DNA from: CAIOSQ01 sp044359885
Lineage (GTDB): Bacteria; Pseudomonadota; Alphaproteobacteria; CACIAM-22H2
Assembly: GCA_044359885.1 (NCBI GenBank)
Contig: JBIKLI010000004.1
Coordinates: forward strand, 1-36,431
Length of the DNA: 36,431 nt
Direction of reading: 5' to 3'
Shown here one piece after another: positions 1 to 10,312 of the stretch (within the stretch, counting starts at the first letter, position 1; the number at the start of each line of letters is the position of its first letter). Both the position numbers and the translations under genes were made by a program. The notes below the pieces were generated by a model. That model searched no databases and had not been told where the DNA came from. It saw only the letters and a program-made list of their open reading frames with translations.

Positions 1-2883
1 ACGCTGTCGCTGGTGACGAACGAGACGTCTCTGGACCTGAGCTCGACGACGCTGACCTCGGTCGAGATGATCCTCGGCAACACGAACGCGAACGCGATCA
101 CGGTGAACCAGACCGATCTTCTGTCGGGCGGCACGGTTGCCGGCGATGACGGGGTCGACACGCTGTCGCTGGTTTCGAGCGAGCTGACCCTCGACCTGTC
201 GAGCACGACGCTGACCTCGGTCGAGATGATCCTCGGCAACACGAATGCCAACGCGATCATCGTGAACCAGGCCGACCTGCTGTCCGGCGGCACGGTCTCC
301 GGCGGCGGCGAGTTCGACACGCTGTCGCTGGTGACGAGCGAGACGTCCCTTGACCTGTCGAGCACGACGCTGACCTCGGTCGAGATGATCCTCGGCAACA
401 CGAACGCCAACACGGTCATCGTGAACCAGGCCGACCTGCTGTCGGGCGGCACGGTGTCCGGCGGCGGCGAGTTCGACACGCTGTCGCTGGTGTCGAGCGA
501 GACCTCCCTCGACCTGTCGAGCACGACGCTGACCTCGGTCGAGATGATCCTGGGCAACACGAACGCGAACGCGATCACGGTCAACCAGGCCGATCTGCTG
601 TCGGGCGGCACCGTCGATGGCGGCAACGCCGTCGACACCCTGTCGCTGGCGGCCGGCGAGACCGGCCTGGATCTGAGCAGCACGACGCTGACCTCGATCG
701 AGCTGATCCTCGGCAATTCCAGCGCCAACGTGATCACCGTCAACCAGGCCGATCTGATCTCCGGCGGCACGGTCGATGGCGGCGCGGGTGCCGATACCTT
801 GTCGCTGGCCGCGGGCACGACGACGCTGGATCTGAGCAGCACGACGCTGACCTCGGTCGAGCTGATCCTCGGCAGTTCCGTCGACAACGTCTTCACGCTC
901 GACCAGGCGGACCTGCCGACCGGGACGTCCATCGACGGCGGCGTCGGCTCCGACACGATCATCGTGGCCGTCAATTTCGACCTGTCCAGCGTCACGCTGA
1001 CCAGCATCGAACTGATCCTGGGCAACGGCGCCGCCAACAGCATCGCCGGCTCCAGCGGCGCGGACACGCTCGACGCCCAGGGCGGCAACGACATCGTCGA
1101 CGGCAACAACGGCAACGACATCCTGACCGGTGGCGCCGGCCTCGACACGCTGCGCGGCGGGGCAGGCGACGACACGCTGAACGGCGGCGATGACGCCGAC
1201 AGCCTCCAGGGCGGCGCCGGCAACGACACCCTCAATGGCGGCAGCGGCGTCAACACCCTTCATGGCGGCGACGATGCCGACATCCTCAATGGCGGGACCG
1301 AGGTCGACAGTCTGTTCGGCGAAGGCGGCAACGACACCCTCAATGGCGATGTCGGCAACGACAGCCTGACCGGTGGGGGCGGCACGGATACGCTCAACGG
1401 CGGCGACGGATCGGACATCTTCTTCTTCACCAACGACGAGTTCGACGGTGAGGATCTGATCGATGGCGGTGCCGACACCGACACGATCGTGATCACGAAC
1501 GACGCCGTGATCGTCGACGCCGATTTCGCGCGGCTGTCCAATGTCGAGATCATCGAACTGCGCGGATCCGTCGCACAGAATGTGACGCTTGGCACCGCCG
1601 CTGCCGCTGCTTTCAACGAGGTGATCACGATCACGGCGACATCGGCGAGCTCGTTCGTTCTGAATGCGAGCGCCATTGCTACGACCGACGGTGTCAGTCT
1701 GACCGCGACCGGTGCGACCGACGTGCTCACCGGCGGATCCGGGAATGATTCCTTCGATGGGTCAGGTGGCGATGACACCCTGACTGGCGGGGGCGGCAAT
1801 GACACGCTGGTCGCCGGCACTGGCGCCGACCTCTTGACCGGCGGCGCGGGCAACGACCGCCTGTTCGGCAACGACGGCAATGACGTCTTCGTCTTCGCCA
1901 CAAGCGCCGAATTCGTGACTGGCAACTCTCTGGTCGATGCCACGATCGCTGGCGGCGCTGACACCGACACGATCCGTATCGGTGGCGCCATCACCATCGT
2001 GGCCGCGGACGTGTTCACCGGGGTCACGGACGTCGAAGTGATCGCTGCAGCGGCCAACGACACGTCGTCGCTGACGCATCAGATCACGTTGAGCAGCAGC
2101 AATGTCGGCAGCATCAGGGTGATCGACCTGTCTGGGGCGAGCGTGAACACATCTGCGTCGATCGTGAACCTGCTGACTGTCGGCGCGCTGCACATGACCG
2201 TCACCGGCACGGCTGGCGTCGACTCGATCACCACCAGCAGCGGGAACGACATCCTCGATGGCGGCATCGGCGCCGATATCCTCAGCGCCGGCGGTGGCAA
2301 CGACACTCTCAGAGGTGGGATTGCGGCAGATACGATGACCGGCGGTGCCGGAAACGACACGCTGACGGGCGGGCCGGGTGCCGACACCTTGACCGGTGGC
2401 GCCGATAACGATGTCTTCGTGTACAGCCTGGATGCGGATGCTGGCGTGGCCGGAATTCTCGACTCGACGCAGGGAGATCGGATCACAGACTTCGTATCGG
2501 CCGGAGATGTCGACACGGTGCAGTTGTCCGGAGACTTCTTGTCCGGATCGATGGCTGGCACAGACACCAGCGGAGCACAGGCCTTCGCATACGGCAGCAG
2601 CATGAATTTGAATGTCGACAACAATGTTGTCCTACTGATCACCAATGGTGCGGCCACCGCGACCTTGAATGACCTCTTCGATATCGCCGATCTGCAAACT
2701 GCAATCAGCACGACAAATGAAACCGCCGGCGAGGAACGAATCCTTGTCTTCAACGCTGGGGACAACACCGCCGTCATGTATAAGTTCACTGCTGACGGAA
2801 CCGCTAACATCACGGCTGACGAACTCCAGTTCATGGCGCGCTTTGCTGTGAACTTGGCGACCTCCGACTTCGTCTTCGTCTAG
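1..2883 (+). CDS. RTX-type secreted repeat protein, 3' part (5'-truncated)
   Basis: The frame is open from base 1, so the real start lies upstream; 960 codons are visible and the stop is TAG at 2881-2883. Residues 11-340 hold 53-residue repeats around the core [17 protein letters not shown], rich in Ser and Thr. Three blocks of glycine- and aspartate-rich nonapeptides (GGxGxDxLx type, about nt 1044-1434, 1720-1902 and 2206-2424) are the calcium-binding beta-roll repeats of RTX proteins. Between these blocks lie two related modules starting [16 protein letters not shown] and [17 protein letters not shown]. The end has the usual ITDF...DTVQLSGDF transition and finishes with a hydrophobic DFVFV tail. 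RTX proteins of this build are exported by type I secretion using an uncleaved C-terminal signal and fold on binding calcium outside the cell. An adhesin, S-layer or other surface role is likely; no catalytic domain is visible. No type I exporter is in the window. Confidence 0.9.
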   Translation, partial: TLSLVTNETSLDLSSTTLTSVEMILGNTNANAITVNQTDLLSGGTVAGDDGVDTLSLVSSELTLDLSSTTLTSVEMILGNTNANAIIVNQADLLSGGTVSGGGEFDTLSLVTSETSLDLSSTTLTSVEMILGNTNANTVIVNQADLLSGGTVSGGGEFDTLSLVSSETSLDLSSTTLTSVEMILGNTNANAITVNQADLLSGGTVDGGNAVDTLSLAAGETGLDLSSTTLTSIELILGNSSANVITVNQADLISGGTVDGGAGADTLSLAAGTTTLDLSSTTLTSVELILGSSVDNVFTLDQADLPTGTSIDGGVGSDTIIVAVNFDLSSVTLTSIELILGNGAANSIAGSSGADTLDAQGGNDIVDGNNGNDILTGGAGLDTLRGGAGDDTLNGGDDADSLQGGAGNDTLNGGSGVNTLHGGDDADILNGGTEVDSLFGEGGNDTLNGDVGNDSLTGGGGTDTLNGGDGSDIFFFTNDEFDGEDLIDGGADTDTIVITNDAVIVDADFARLSNVEIIELRGSVAQNVTLGTAAAAAFNEVITITATSASSFVLNASAIATTDGVSLTATGATDVLTGGSGNDSFDGSGGDDTLTGGGGNDTLVAGTGADLLTGGAGNDRLFGNDGNDVFVFATSAEFVTGNSLVDATIAGGADTDTIRIGGAITIVAADVFTGVTDVEVIAAAANDTSSLTHQITLSSSNVGSIRVIDLSGASVNTSASIVNLLTVGALHMTVTGTAGVDSITTSSGNDILDGGIGADILSAGGGNDTLRGGIAADTMTGGAGNDTLTGGPGADTLTGGADNDVFVYSLDADAGVAGILDSTQGDRITDFVSAGDVDTVQLSGDFLSGSMAGTDTSGAQAFAYGSSMNLNVDNNVVLLITNGAATATLNDLFDIADLQTAISTTNETAGEERILVFNAGDNTAVMYKFTADGTANITADELQFMARFAVNLATSDFVFV
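31..1020 (+). repeat. 53-residue (159-bp) tandem repeat array in the RTX-like gene
   Basis: The LDLSS core codons begin at 31, 190, 349, 508, 667 and 826, spaced exactly 159 bp apart; a seventh, degenerate unit begins at 976 after a 150-bp step. Units 1-4 are nearly identical in DNA, while units 5-7 drift (VEMILGN becomes IELILGN). This pattern fits recent expansion from the upstream side. The array probably continues left of base 1, because the first bases already encode the DTLSL-type junction (TLSLV). Confidence 0.92.
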
Positions 2884-3058
2884 TCTCTCGGCTGGCCATT
2901 CCCGAGGGGTCTGCCCCCGGTTTGGGTGCGCCCCCTCTGGGCCAGCCCCCTTCGGTCAGACCCCCGGGCCAGCCCCCGGACCGCCGAGCCCCGGGCCTTC
3001 CGCATCCCGGGGCGCGGCGAGGGGGGTTTTCGCCGGGGTTTCGGGTTAACATCGCGTC

Positions 3059-6000
3059 ATGCCGAAACCGAAATCCAGGCGCCCCCGCGCCGCGGCCGGG
3101 GGAATATCGCGGTCCTTGCCGCCGCCGGCCTTTGCCGCGGCGGTCGCGGCGGGGCTTGCCGCCCACAAGCGCGGGGATCTGGCCGAGGCGGTCGCGCGGT
3201 ATCGCGCCGCCTACGCGGTGCTGGCGGATGGCGACATCGCCCATAATCTGGGCGCCGCGCTGCGGGACCTGAAGCGGCCGGGCGAGGCGGCCGAATGGTT
3301 CCGGCGCTGCATCGCGGCCAGGCCGGACCATGCGCTGGCCCATGCCAATCTGGGGCTGTGCCTGCTGGACGCCGGCGCGCGTGACGCGGCGCTGGCCGCC
3401 TTCGCCGCGGCGCTGGCGCTGCGGCCGCGGCAGGTCGAGGCGCTGCTGGGGCGGGCGATGGCGCATCGGCGCGGCGGCGACGTCGCCGCCTGCGAGGCCG
3501 ATCTTCGCGCGGCGCTGGCGGCCGTTCCCGGCCATGCCGGGGCCACGATCGAGCTGGGCCGGCTGCTGACCGAGGCGAAGCGCCTCGACGCCGCGCTCGC
3601 GGTCTACGACGCCGCCCTGGAACGGGCGCCCGCCGATCCGCGCCTGGCCGGCCACAAGGGGACGGTGCTGTTCGAGCTCGCCCGCTACGAGGAGGCGCAG
3701 CGCCTGCTGGCAAGCGCGCATGCCGCCGAGCCGCGCGAGATGGCCTGGGCCGCCAATCTGTCGCTGGTGCTGCTGGCGCGCCACCGCCATGCCGAGGCGG
3801 TGGCGATGACCGACCGCGCCCTGGCGCTGGATCCCGACAATCCCAAGCTGCTGGTCAACAAGGGGGCCGCGCTGAAGGCGCTGGGCCTGCCCAGCGAAGC
3901 GGTCCCGCCGCTGCGCCGCGCCGCCGCGCTGCGTCCGGGCTATGCGATCGCCCACAACAATCTGGGCAACGTGCTGCGCGAGCAGGGGCTGATCCCGGAG
4001 GCGGTGACGCATTTCCGCGCCGCGGTCGAGGCGGACCCCGCCTATGCCGATGCGCATTCGAACCTGGTCTACACGCTCAATTCGCTGGACACGGCCTCCC
4101 CGGCCGAGATCGCCGCGGCGCATCGGCGGTTCGGCGACGCGCTGCAGGCGGCGGTCCCGGCGCCGGCGCCCCATGGCAATGACCGCGATCCGGAAAGACG
4201 GCTGCGCATCGGCTATGTCTCGCCGGATTTCGTCGCGCATTCGGTCGCGTATTTCGTCGAGAACCTGCTGGCCCATCACGATCGCGGCCGGGTCGAGGTC
4301 TTCTGCTACGCCACCGGCAAGCTGACCGACGGGCTGACGCCGCGGCTGAAGGCGCAGGCCGATCACTGGCGCGACATCGCGGTCGCGAGCGACGCCGAGG
4401 CCGAGTCCCGGATCCGCGCCGACGGCATCGACATCCTGGTCGACCTGGCCGGCCATACGGCCAACAACCGGATGGCGCTGTTCGCGCGCCGGCCGGCGCC
4501 GGTCCAGGCGACATGGATCGGCTATCCCAACACCACCGGGCTGACCGCCATCGGCTATCGCCTCGTCGACGCGGTCACCGATCCGCCGGGCGAGGCCGAT
4601 TCCTGGGCGAGCGAGACGCTGCTGCGGCTGCCGCGCGGGTTCCTGTGCTACCGGCCGTCGGATTTCGCGCCCGAGGTCGCGGCGCGCCCGTCTCTGGCGG
4701 GCACGCCGCCGGTCTTCGGGTCGTTCAACGCGCTGGCCAAGATGAACGACCGCGTGGTCGCGACCTGGTCGCGGATCCTGGCCGCCGTGCCGGGCTCGCG
4801 GCTGATGCTGAAGCAGAAGGCCTTCGCCGATCCCGGCGTGCAGAGGCTGTATCGCGACGGGTTCGCGCGCCACGGCATCGGCCCGGAGCGGCTGGACCTG
4901 ATCGGCCGCACGCCGCTGGTCGGCGACCATCTGGCGCTCTATGGCCGGATGGACATCGCGCTGGACCCGTTTCCCTACAACGGCACCACCACGACCTGCG
5001 AGGCGCTGTACCAGGGCGTGCCGGTGGTGACGCTGCTGGGCACGCATCATGTGGCGCGGGTCGGCGCCTCGCTGCTGCGGCAGGTGGGGCTGGACGAATT
5101 GGTGGCGCCGGACATCGACGCCTATGTCGGGATCGCCGTCGCGCTGGCCCGCGACCCGGCGCGGCTGGCGGCGGTCAGCGCGGGACTGAGGCCGGCGATG
5201 GCGCGGTCGGCGCTGCTCGACGCGCCGGGTTTCGTGGCCGAGGTCGAAGCCGCGTTCCGCGACATGTGGCGGCGCTGGTGCGCGGCCGGGCAGGGCGCCG
5301 CCGCGCCGCCCGCGCCCGCGCCGCCGCCCGTCGCGTCCCCCGGCCCCGCGGATCCGGCGCTGGTGGCGGCGATCGCGGCCGGCGCGGCGGCTTTCGAGGC
5401 GGGGCAGACCGAGGCGGCGCTGACGCATTTCGCCGAGGCGGCGCGGCGCTTCCCCGAATCGGCCCATGCCGCGCTGAATCTGGGCGCGACGCTGCGGCGG
5501 CTGGGCCGGCTTGGCGAGGCGCGCGCGGCGCTGGCGCATGCGGCCGCCTGCGATCCGGGCTGGGCGCCGCCGCATGCCAATCTGGGCGGCGTCCTGCTGG
5601 ATCTGGGCGACGCCGACGCCGCGGAACGCGCCTGCCGCCAGGCCCTGGCGCTGGATCCGCGCAACCGGATCGCGCATGCGAACCTGGCCAATGTCATGTC
5701 GGCGCGCCAGCGCGAGGACCTGGCCATCGCGGGGCTGGAGACCGCGCTGTCGCTGGGGCCGCCGGATGCGACGATCCTCTGCAATCTGGCCGCCGCCTGC
5801 GCGCGCGCCGGGCGGCTCGCCGACGCCGCCGCCCATGGCGAGGCCGCGATCCGCCTCGCGCCCGACCTGGCCGAGGGGCATGCCAATCTCGCCTCGATCT
5901 ACGCCAGGCAGGGGCGGCGCGCGGCGGCGCGCGCGGCGACGGAGACGGCGGTGCGGCTGAAGCCCGAGTTGCGCCACGCCTGGTCCAATCTGCTGCTGGG

Positions 6001-9000
6001 GCTGAACTACGCCGACGACATCGACGCGGCGGCGGTGACCGCCGAGCACCGCGCCTGGGGCCGCACCCAGGCCGATCTCGCCGCGCCCGCGGATCGCGGC
6101 GCGGCGGACCGCGATCCCGGGCGCGTCCTCAGGATCGGCTTCGTGTCCGCCGATCTCTACGGCCATTCGGTGGCCTTCTTCCTGAAGCCGCTCTTCGACG
6201 CGCTGGACCGGCGGGCGGTCGAGATCTGCTGCTATGCCGACGTGCCGGTGCCGGATCCCTATACCGGCCTGCTGCGCGCGAAGGCCGGTCTGTGGCGCGA
6301 CTGCATCGGGATGACGGACGCGGCGGTGGCGCGTCTGGTGGCGAGCGACGGGATCGACATCCTGGTCGATCTGGGCGGCCATACGGCGAAGAACCGGCTG
6401 GGCGTCTTCGCGCGCCGGCCGGCGCCGGTGCAGGCGACCTGGCTGGGCTATCCCGCGACCACCGGGCTCGCGGCGATCGATCATCGTCTGGTCGATGCGA
6501 TCACCGACCCGCCGGGAAGCGAGGCGCTGTCGGTCGAAGGTCTCGCCCGCCTGCCTGGATGCTTCCTGTGCTACGAGCCGCCGGCGATCCCGCTCCAGCC
6601 TGGTCCGCTGCCGGCGCCGGTGCTGGGCCGGATCAGCTTCGGCTCGTTCAACAATGTCAGCAAGATCAACGCCGCGACCGTCGCGCTCTGGGCGGATGTG
6701 CTGGCGGCCGTGCCGGCCTCGCGGATGATCCTGAAATCGATCGACACCCGCGACGCGGCGACCCGCGCGCGGCTGCTGGAGATGTTGGCGGCGCGGGGCG
6801 TCGCGGCCGATCGCGTCGACTTCCTGGACTGGCAACCGGATCTGAAGCGGCATCTGGAGATGTACCGCCAGGTGGACATCGCGCTGGACACGTTCCCCTA
6901 CAACGGCACGACCACCACCTGCGAGGCGCATTGGATGGGGGTGCCGGTGGTGACGCTGGCCGGCGACCGTCACGCGGCCCGGGTCGGCGCCAGCCTCAGC
7001 CATGCGCTGGGCCTGGATCATCTGGTGGCGCATGACGCCGCGCGGTTCGTCGCGATCGCGGCCGGGCTGGCGTCCGATCTGCCGGCGCTGGCGGCCTTCC
7101 GGGCCGGGGCGCGGGCGCGCATGCAGGCCGCGCCGCTGCTGGACGCCGCCGGCTTCGCCGCCCGCTTCGCGGCCTGGGCGCGTCGGGCGTGGCGGGAATT
7201 CCTGGACCGCACCGCGCCGGTCGCCCCGCCCGCCGCCGCCCCCGGCCCTCCCGCCCCGGCGGAGGCGGCGCTGCGCCAGGCGGCGACGCTGCGCCGGCTG
7301 GGCCGCCCGGCGGAGGCCCGCGCCGAGCTGGAGCGCGCGGTCGCGCTGGCGCCGGATTGGCCGCTGGCGCACGCCAATCTGGGCTCGGTGCTGGTCGATC
7401 TGGGCGAGGCGGCGGCGGCCGAGGCCGCCTGCCGGCGCGCCCTGGCGCTGGATCCCGCCTTCCGGCCCGCCCTGGTCAAGCTGGGGCTGGCGCAGATGGC
7501 GCAGCTGCGCCACGACCTGGCGATCGAGGCCTTCGAGCGCGCGCTGGCGCTGGGGCCGCCGGACGCGACCCTGCTGACCAATCTGGCCGCCGCCTGCGGC
7601 GCCGATGGCCGGCTGGCGGACGCGGCCGCGCATGGCGAGGCGGCGCTGCGCCTCGACCCGTCGATGGCCGAGGCGCATGCCAATCTGGCCGGGACCTATT
7701 CCCGCCAGGGCCGGCGCGACGCCGCGCGCGCGGCGGCGCAGGCGGCGCTGCGCCTGAAGCCCGATCTGCGCGCGGTCTGGTCGAACATGCTGCTGGAGCT
7801 GAACTACCGCGACGACATCGGCGCGGCCGAGCTGACCGCCGAGCATCGCGCCTGGGGCGAGACCCAGGCGGCGCTGGCGCGGCCCGCCCGGGCCGGCGAT
7901 CGCGACCCCGCCCGCCGCCTGCGGGTCGGCTTCGTCTCGGCCGATTTCTTCGGCCACTCCGTCGCCTTCTTCCTCAAGCCGCTCTTCGACCGGCTGGATC
8001 CGCAGCGCGTGGAGATCGCCTGCTATTCGGATGTCCGCGCGCCCGATGCCTTCACCGAGGCCTTCCGCGCGCGCGCCGCGATCTGGCGCGTCTGCGCGGG
8101 GCTGTCGGACGAGGCCGTCGCCGGCATGGTCGAGGGCGACCGGATCGACATCCTGGTCGATCTCGCGGGCCATACCGGACCGAACCGGCTGGGCGTGTTC
8201 GCGCGCCGGCCGGCGCCGGTCCAGCTCACCTGGCTCGGCTATCCCGCGACCACCGGGCTTGCGGCCATCGATCATCGCCTGGTCGATGCGATCACCGATC
8301 CGCCGGGGTCGGAGGGGCTGGCGGTCGAGACCCTGGTGCGGCTGCCGGGCTGTTTCCTGTGCTACGAGCCGATCCCCAGCCCGGCGGTCCCGGGCCCCCT
8401 GCCCGCCCTGGGCGGCGGCGGCGTGACATTCGGGTCGTTCAACGCGCTGACCAAGATCACGCCGGCGACGGTGCGGCTATGGGCCGGGGCCATGGCGGCG
8501 GTGCCGGGCTCGCGCCTGCTGCTGAAGGCGCGCATGACCCGCGACGGCGCCACGCGCGATCGCCTGCTGGCGCTGTTCGCCGCGGCGGGCGTGGCGGCGG
8601 ATCGCATCGCCTTCGCGCCGTGGCAGCTCCAGACCCGGGCCCATCTCGAGACCTATCACCAGGTCGACATCGCGCTGGACAGCTTTCCGTACAACGGCAC
8701 CACGACGACCTGCGAGGCGCATTGGATGGGGGTGCCGGTGGTGACGCTGGCCGGCGACCGCCACGCGGCCCGAGTGGGCGCCAGCCTGAGCCACGCGCTG
8801 GGCCTCGATCATCTGGTGGCGCGCGACGCGGCCGGGTTCGCGGCGATCGCGGCCCGGCTGGCCGCCGATCTGCCGGCGCTGGCGGCCTTCCGGGCCGGGG
8901 CGCGGGCGCGGATGCTGGCCGCGCCGCTGCTGGACGCGGCCGGCTTCGCGCGCCGTTTCGAGGCGATGCTGCGCGGCCTCTGGGATCGCCATTGCGGGGT

Positions 9001-10312
9001 CGCCGCGCCGCCGCCGCTGCCGGCGCATCGCCTGGTCGCGCTGGCGGGGCCAGGATCGCCGGTCCTGAAGCTGCGCGACGATCCGGACGACGACGCGGTG
9101 GCCGAGCTGATGGCCGGGGGGGCGGCCCTGGCGACGGAACACGCGCTGCTCGGCCGGGTGCTGCGGCCCGGCGACGCCGTGGTCGATCTGGCGCCCGGGC
9201 CGGGCGCGCGCGCCCTGCTGGTCGCGTCCCATGTCGGGCCGGCGGGATCGGTGCGCACCGGCGGCGCCCCCGCGGCGGACGCGGCGCTGCTCGCGGATGG
9301 CGCCGCGCGCGCCGGCTTCGCCTGGCTGCATGCCGGCGGCCCGGACGATGCGCTGGCCGGCGCGGGGCCGCCCGATCTTCTCGTCCTGCCGGGCGAGGCG
9401 CCGCCGGATCCGGCGTCCCTCGGCCCCGGCCGGCCGCTGGGGCGGCTCCTGGTCGCCGCGACGCCGCCGCTGGTCCTCGTGACCTGCGGACCCGGCGCAG
9501 CGCTGCGCGGCGCCTGGAGCGAGGCCCTGGCGGGCTGCGGGTTGCAGCCCTGCCTGCCCGTGCCGGGCCTCGGGATCCTCGCTCCCGCCGCCTTGCTGGA
9601 CGGCGCGGACGGGCCCGGCCGCGATGCGCGCCAGGACGGGCCGCTCTTCGCCTGCGCGCCGTCGCGCGCGGCGGTGCTGGCGGCGCGCGGGGTCTTCGTG
9701 CCGGCGCTGCCGCCCCTGCCGCCGGTGCCGTCGCTCGACCGCGCGGCGCTGGCCGCGCGCCTGCCCTTCGCGCGCATCCTGGCCGGAGGGTGGGCGACGG
9801 CGACGCTGCCGCCCGAGCTGACCCAGGCGCTGGCCGGATGGCTGGCCGCCCATGACCCCGCGTCGGCGCCGCCGGCGCGCCTGGCGTCGCTGTGCCGCGC
9901 CGCGCGCGATCTGGCCGCCGCCGACACGCGGCCGCTCTTCGCCGTGGCGATGACCAGGGTCCGGCTGGAATTGGAGCTGGGCCGCCGCGACGCCGCCTGG
10001 ACGATCCTGCAGCGCTTCATGCGCAACCAGATCCCGGTGGCCGTCGACCTGCCCTTCCTGCCGCCGGCGGCACGCTTCGACGCGCTGCCCCTGGGCCGCG
10101 CCTTCGCGCCCTGGTACCGCGCGGCGATCTACGAGACCGCCGCGCGCTGCATCGGCGGCTGGCGTGGCGAAGCCGCCCGGCTCGACGAAGCCCTCTGCGC
10201 CGAAGCCTGCGCCTCGGGCCAGCAATCCTCGGCGACATCCGCCCGCCTCGTCCTCCTCCGCGCCCGTTCCACGGCCCCCCGCACCCAGGAGCCGGGACCC
10301 GCAGGGGTCTGA
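3059..10312 (+). CDS. Giant three-unit TPR/SPINDLY O-GlcNAc-transferase-like protein (GT41) with FkbM-like tail
   Basis: 2417 residues. Three consecutive units each have a TPR superhelix followed by a GT41 (SPINDLY/OGT) catalytic region: TPR about 30-330 and GT 381-742; TPR 765-985 and GT 1022-1386; TPR 1401-1585 and GT 1619-1980. Pro/Ala-rich linkers separate the units. Each GT keeps the family signatures: an early GHS- or AHS-type histidine (VAHSVAYF, YGHSVAFF, FGHSVAFF), DLxGHT, the FARRPAPVQ strand, GSFNxxxKI/M with the lysine equivalent to the UDP-binding lysine of human OGT, and PFPYNGTTTTCEA. All three therefore look catalytically competent. Family members transfer GlcNAc or another sugar from a nucleotide donor to protein Ser/Thr; donor and target here are unknown. 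Residues 1990-2417 contain a degenerate Rossmann motif (VDLAPGPGARALLV) resembling an FkbM methyltransferase. No strong ribosome binding site precedes the ATG. It follows the RTX gene by 175 bp on the same strand. Confidence 0.9.
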   Translation: MPKPKSRRPRAAAGGISRSLPPPAFAAAVAAGLAAHKRGDLAEAVARYRAAYAVLADGDIAHNLGAALRDLKRPGEAAEWFRRCIAARPDHALAHANLGLCLLDAGARDAALAAFAAALALRPRQVEALLGRAMAHRRGGDVAACEADLRAALAAVPGHAGATIELGRLLTEAKRLDAALAVYDAALERAPADPRLAGHKGTVLFELARYEEAQRLLASAHAAEPREMAWAANLSLVLLARHRHAEAVAMTDRALALDPDNPKLLVNKGAALKALGLPSEAVPPLRRAAALRPGYAIAHNNLGNVLREQGLIPEAVTHFRAAVEADPAYADAHSNLVYTLNSLDTASPAEIAAAHRRFGDALQAAVPAPAPHGNDRDPERRLRIGYVSPDFVAHSVAYFVENLLAHHDRGRVEVFCYATGKLTDGLTPRLKAQADHWRDIAVASDAEAESRIRADGIDILVDLAGHTANNRMALFARRPAPVQATWIGYPNTTGLTAIGYRLVDAVTDPPGEADSWASETLLRLPRGFLCYRPSDFAPEVAARPSLAGTPPVFGSFNALAKMNDRVVATWSRILAAVPGSRLMLKQKAFADPGVQRLYRDGFARHGIGPERLDLIGRTPLVGDHLALYGRMDIALDPFPYNGTTTTCEALYQGVPVVTLLGTHHVARVGASLLRQVGLDELVAPDIDAYVGIAVALARDPARLAAVSAGLRPAMARSALLDAPGFVAEVEAAFRDMWRRWCAAGQGAAAPPAPAPPPVASPGPADPALVAAIAAGAAAFEAGQTEAALTHFAEAARRFPESAHAALNLGATLRRLGRLGEARAALAHAAACDPGWAPPHANLGGVLLDLGDADAAERACRQALALDPRNRIAHANLANVMSARQREDLAIAGLETALSLGPPDATILCNLAAACARAGRLADAAAHGEAAIRLAPDLAEGHANLASIYARQGRRAAARAATETAVRLKPELRHAWSNLLLGLNYADDIDAAAVTAEHRAWGRTQADLAAPADRGAADRDPGRVLRIGFVSADLYGHSVAFFLKPLFDALDRRAVEICCYADVPVPDPYTGLLRAKAGLWRDCIGMTDAAVARLVASDGIDILVDLGGHTAKNRLGVFARRPAPVQATWLGYPATTGLAAIDHRLVDAITDPPGSEALSVEGLARLPGCFLCYEPPAIPLQPGPLPAPVLGRISFGSFNNVSKINAATVALWADVLAAVPASRMILKSIDTRDAATRARLLEMLAARGVAADRVDFLDWQPDLKRHLEMYRQVDIALDTFPYNGTTTTCEAHWMGVPVVTLAGDRHAARVGASLSHALGLDHLVAHDAARFVAIAAGLASDLPALAAFRAGARARMQAAPLLDAAGFAARFAAWARRAWREFLDRTAPVAPPAAAPGPPAPAEAALRQAATLRRLGRPAEARAELERAVALAPDWPLAHANLGSVLVDLGEAAAAEAACRRALALDPAFRPALVKLGLAQMAQLRHDLAIEAFERALALGPPDATLLTNLAAACGADGRLADAAAHGEAALRLDPSMAEAHANLAGTYSRQGRRDAARAAAQAALRLKPDLRAVWSNMLLELNYRDDIGAAELTAEHRAWGETQAALARPARAGDRDPARRLRVGFVSADFFGHSVAFFLKPLFDRLDPQRVEIACYSDVRAPDAFTEAFRARAAIWRVCAGLSDEAVAGMVEGDRIDILVDLAGHTGPNRLGVFARRPAPVQLTWLGYPATTGLAAIDHRLVDAITDPPGSEGLAVETLVRLPGCFLCYEPIPSPAVPGPLPALGGGGVTFGSFNALTKITPATVRLWAGAMAAVPGSRLLLKARMTRDGATRDRLLALFAAAGVAADRIAFAPWQLQTRAHLETYHQVDIALDSFPYNGTTTTCEAHWMGVPVVTLAGDRHAARVGASLSHALGLDHLVARDAAGFAAIAARLAADLPALAAFRAGARARMLAAPLLDAAGFARRFEAMLRGLWDRHCGVAAPPPLPAHRLVALAGPGSPVLKLRDDPDDDAVAELMAGGAALATEHALLGRVLRPGDAVVDLAPGPGARALLVASHVGPAGSVRTGGAPAADAALLADGAARAGFAWLHAGGPDDALAGAGPPDLLVLPGEAPPDPASLGPGRPLGRLLVAATPPLVLVTCGPGAALRGAWSEALAGCGLQPCLPVPGLGILAPAALLDGADGPGRDARQDGPLFACAPSRAAVLAARGVFVPALPPLPPVPSLDRAALAARLPFARILAGGWATATLPPELTQALAGWLAAHDPASAPPARLASLCRAARDLAAADTRPLFAVAMTRVRLELELGRRDAAWTILQRFMRNQIPVAVDLPFLPPAARFDALPLGRAFAPWYRAAIYETAARCIGGWRGEAARLDEALCAEACASGQQSSATSARLVLLRARSTAPRTQEPGPAGV

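Noticed and set aside
2884..3058. Terminator or regulatory element between the RTX gene and the OGT-like gene
   Set aside because: The spacer has C-rich direct repeats (gggccagccccc at 2939 and 2966), but no convincing hairpin with a T-tract or promoter pair.
2831..8275. 1814-codon open frame on the minus strand, antisense to the giant OGT-like gene
   Set aside because: Arg/Gly/Gln-rich with no domain motifs; it exists because the GC-rich plus-strand gene avoids stops in that frame. The plus strand has three complete GT41 motif sets.
4513..9855. Long plus-strand frames of 840 and 888 codons inside the giant gene
   Set aside because: Different frame of the same GC-rich gene; Gly/Arg/Ala-rich without motifs.
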